Positions 63,468-64,000 of a stretch of 64,000 nt of DNA are shown in pieces. Position 1 is the first letter of the stretch; each line of letters starts with the position of its first letter. A program made the position numbers and the translations under genes. The stretch spans positions 1 to 64,000 of the forward strand of contig NZ_JACJPI010000064.1 of NCBI RefSeq assembly GCF_014695975.1, in the 5' to 3' direction. Below the pieces are notes generated by a model. It searched no databases and had not been told where the DNA came from. It worked only from the letters and a program-made list of their open reading frames with translations. The DNA comes from Leptolyngbya sp. FACHB-321. GTDB taxonomy: Bacteria; Cyanobacteriota; Cyanobacteriia; Leptolyngbyales; Leptolyngbyaceae.

Positions 63468-63848
63468 GTGACAGTTAAACGAGTTTTGATTATTGATGAC
63501 GAAGATGATATTCGAGAGGTCGCCCAAACCAGCTTAGAAATTATGGGAGGGTGGAACGTTTTCACAGCCGCCTCTAGCCACGAAGGCATTACAATGGCTG
63601 AAGCAGAACAGCCAGACGCAATCTTGCTTGATGTGATGCTGCCTGATATGGATGGTCCTGCTACTTTTCAAAAACTGCAAGCCAATCCCACAACAGCTCA
63701 AATTCCAGTTATTCTACTAACGGCTAAAGCCCAAGCCTCTGACCAGCGCTACTTTGCTGACTTAGGTGTTATGGCTGTATTAACTAAACCATTTGATCCT
63801 GTTACCTTAGCTGACCAGGTTGCAGAAGCACTTGCTTGGAATGTATGA
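63468..63848 (+). CDS. CheY-like single-domain response regulator
   Basis: A 126-residue receiver: VLIIDDEDDIREVAQ gives the acidic pocket, Asp55 in ILLDVMLPD is the phospho-site, Thr85 and Lys107 (LLTAKAQA, LTKPFD) complete the active site. It has no output domain. Start is a GTG at 63468 with a GAGGTGATG element just before it. It lies 78 bases after the histidine kinase and is likely cotranscribed with it. After its stop (to 64000) there is only a short frame of doubtful value. Confidence 0.92.
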   Translation: MTVKRVLIIDDEDDIREVAQTSLEIMGGWNVFTAASSHEGITMAEAEQPDAILLDVMLPDMDGPATFQKLQANPTTAQIPVILLTAKAQASDQRYFADLGVMAVLTKPFDPVTLADQVAEALAWNV

Positions 63849-64000
63849 TCCCTTGCTGGTATCTATGATCACCCAACGCATCTATGACCAGCTAACGTTA
63901 GAATCTTCTCAAGTTCTTCACCTTGCAGGGGTAAATTCACGGTTGAACGATGCGTTGTCCCTGCTCCTACCTTTCAGCATCGTTTGAAGTGAATGGTTCT

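Noticed and set aside
63864-63989. Short ORF (41 codons) after the last response regulator
   Set aside because: No ribosome site or recognisable family, and near the window edge; insufficient support.

Overview
The window is chromosomal DNA from a cyanobacterium. It carries apcD (allophycocyanin alpha-B), several cyanobacteria-specific conserved proteins (DUF3153, DUF2997, DUF4126, DUF981), a cyanobacterial-type Pil/Pix chemotaxis operon, and very many copies of the octamer GCGATCGC (HIP1). The mix looks like a filamentous or Leptolyngbya-like lineage, but no species can be named from the sequence alone.

Layout. 1-112 is the 5' end of a 16S rRNA gene on the minus strand, with a readable promoter. 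0.5-16 kb is mostly housekeeping: nadC, argS, tmk, holB, scpA, a sugar nucleotidyltransferase and mtnA, mixed with cyanobacterial conserved proteins. 16.4-20.4 kb is an accessory island without a single HIP1 site. It carries a GAP-family membrane protein and, on the minus strand, a compact two-gene anti-phage CBASS operon: a CD-NTase signal synthase overlapping by ATGA a 2TM + beta-barrel (Cap15-like) effector. 20.4-29.5 kb holds a glutaminase-less GlmS-like isomerase, DUF4126, recJ with a repeat-derived in-frame insertion, an Hsp70-like / membrane GrpE-like / DUF2997 set, and an animal-type heme peroxidase.

29.5-33.3 kb is repeat- and mobile-rich. It has two separate arrays of exactly twelve 21-bp units, a PIN toxin-antitoxin pair, a truncated leucine-rich-repeat gene, and a REP-associated tyrosine transposase flanked by inverted REP hairpins. 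33.3-48.9 kb has a Kef-type antiporter with its flavodoxin-like partner, membrane proteins of unknown function, DUF429, an alpha/beta hydrolase, apcD, an RlmD-type methyltransferase, lpxD, a hemE-SDR operon, tRNA-Thr and a GlsB-like protein. 49.0-63.9 kb is signal transduction: a six-gene chemotaxis/phototaxis-type operon (PatA-like regulator, CheY, CheW, MCP, CheA hybrid, CheW), then a REC-wHTH-Hpt-REC regulator, a GAF/PAS histidine kinase and a single-domain regulator.

A roughly 120-bp palindromic MITE-like repeat occurs four times (20.2, 25.0, 26.7 and 40.3 kb); two copies in opposite orientation bracket the Hsp70-like gene. The most interesting system is the CBASS operon at 17639-19155, together with its unusual upstream region of phased TAGAC motifs and a perfect 18-bp palindrome.
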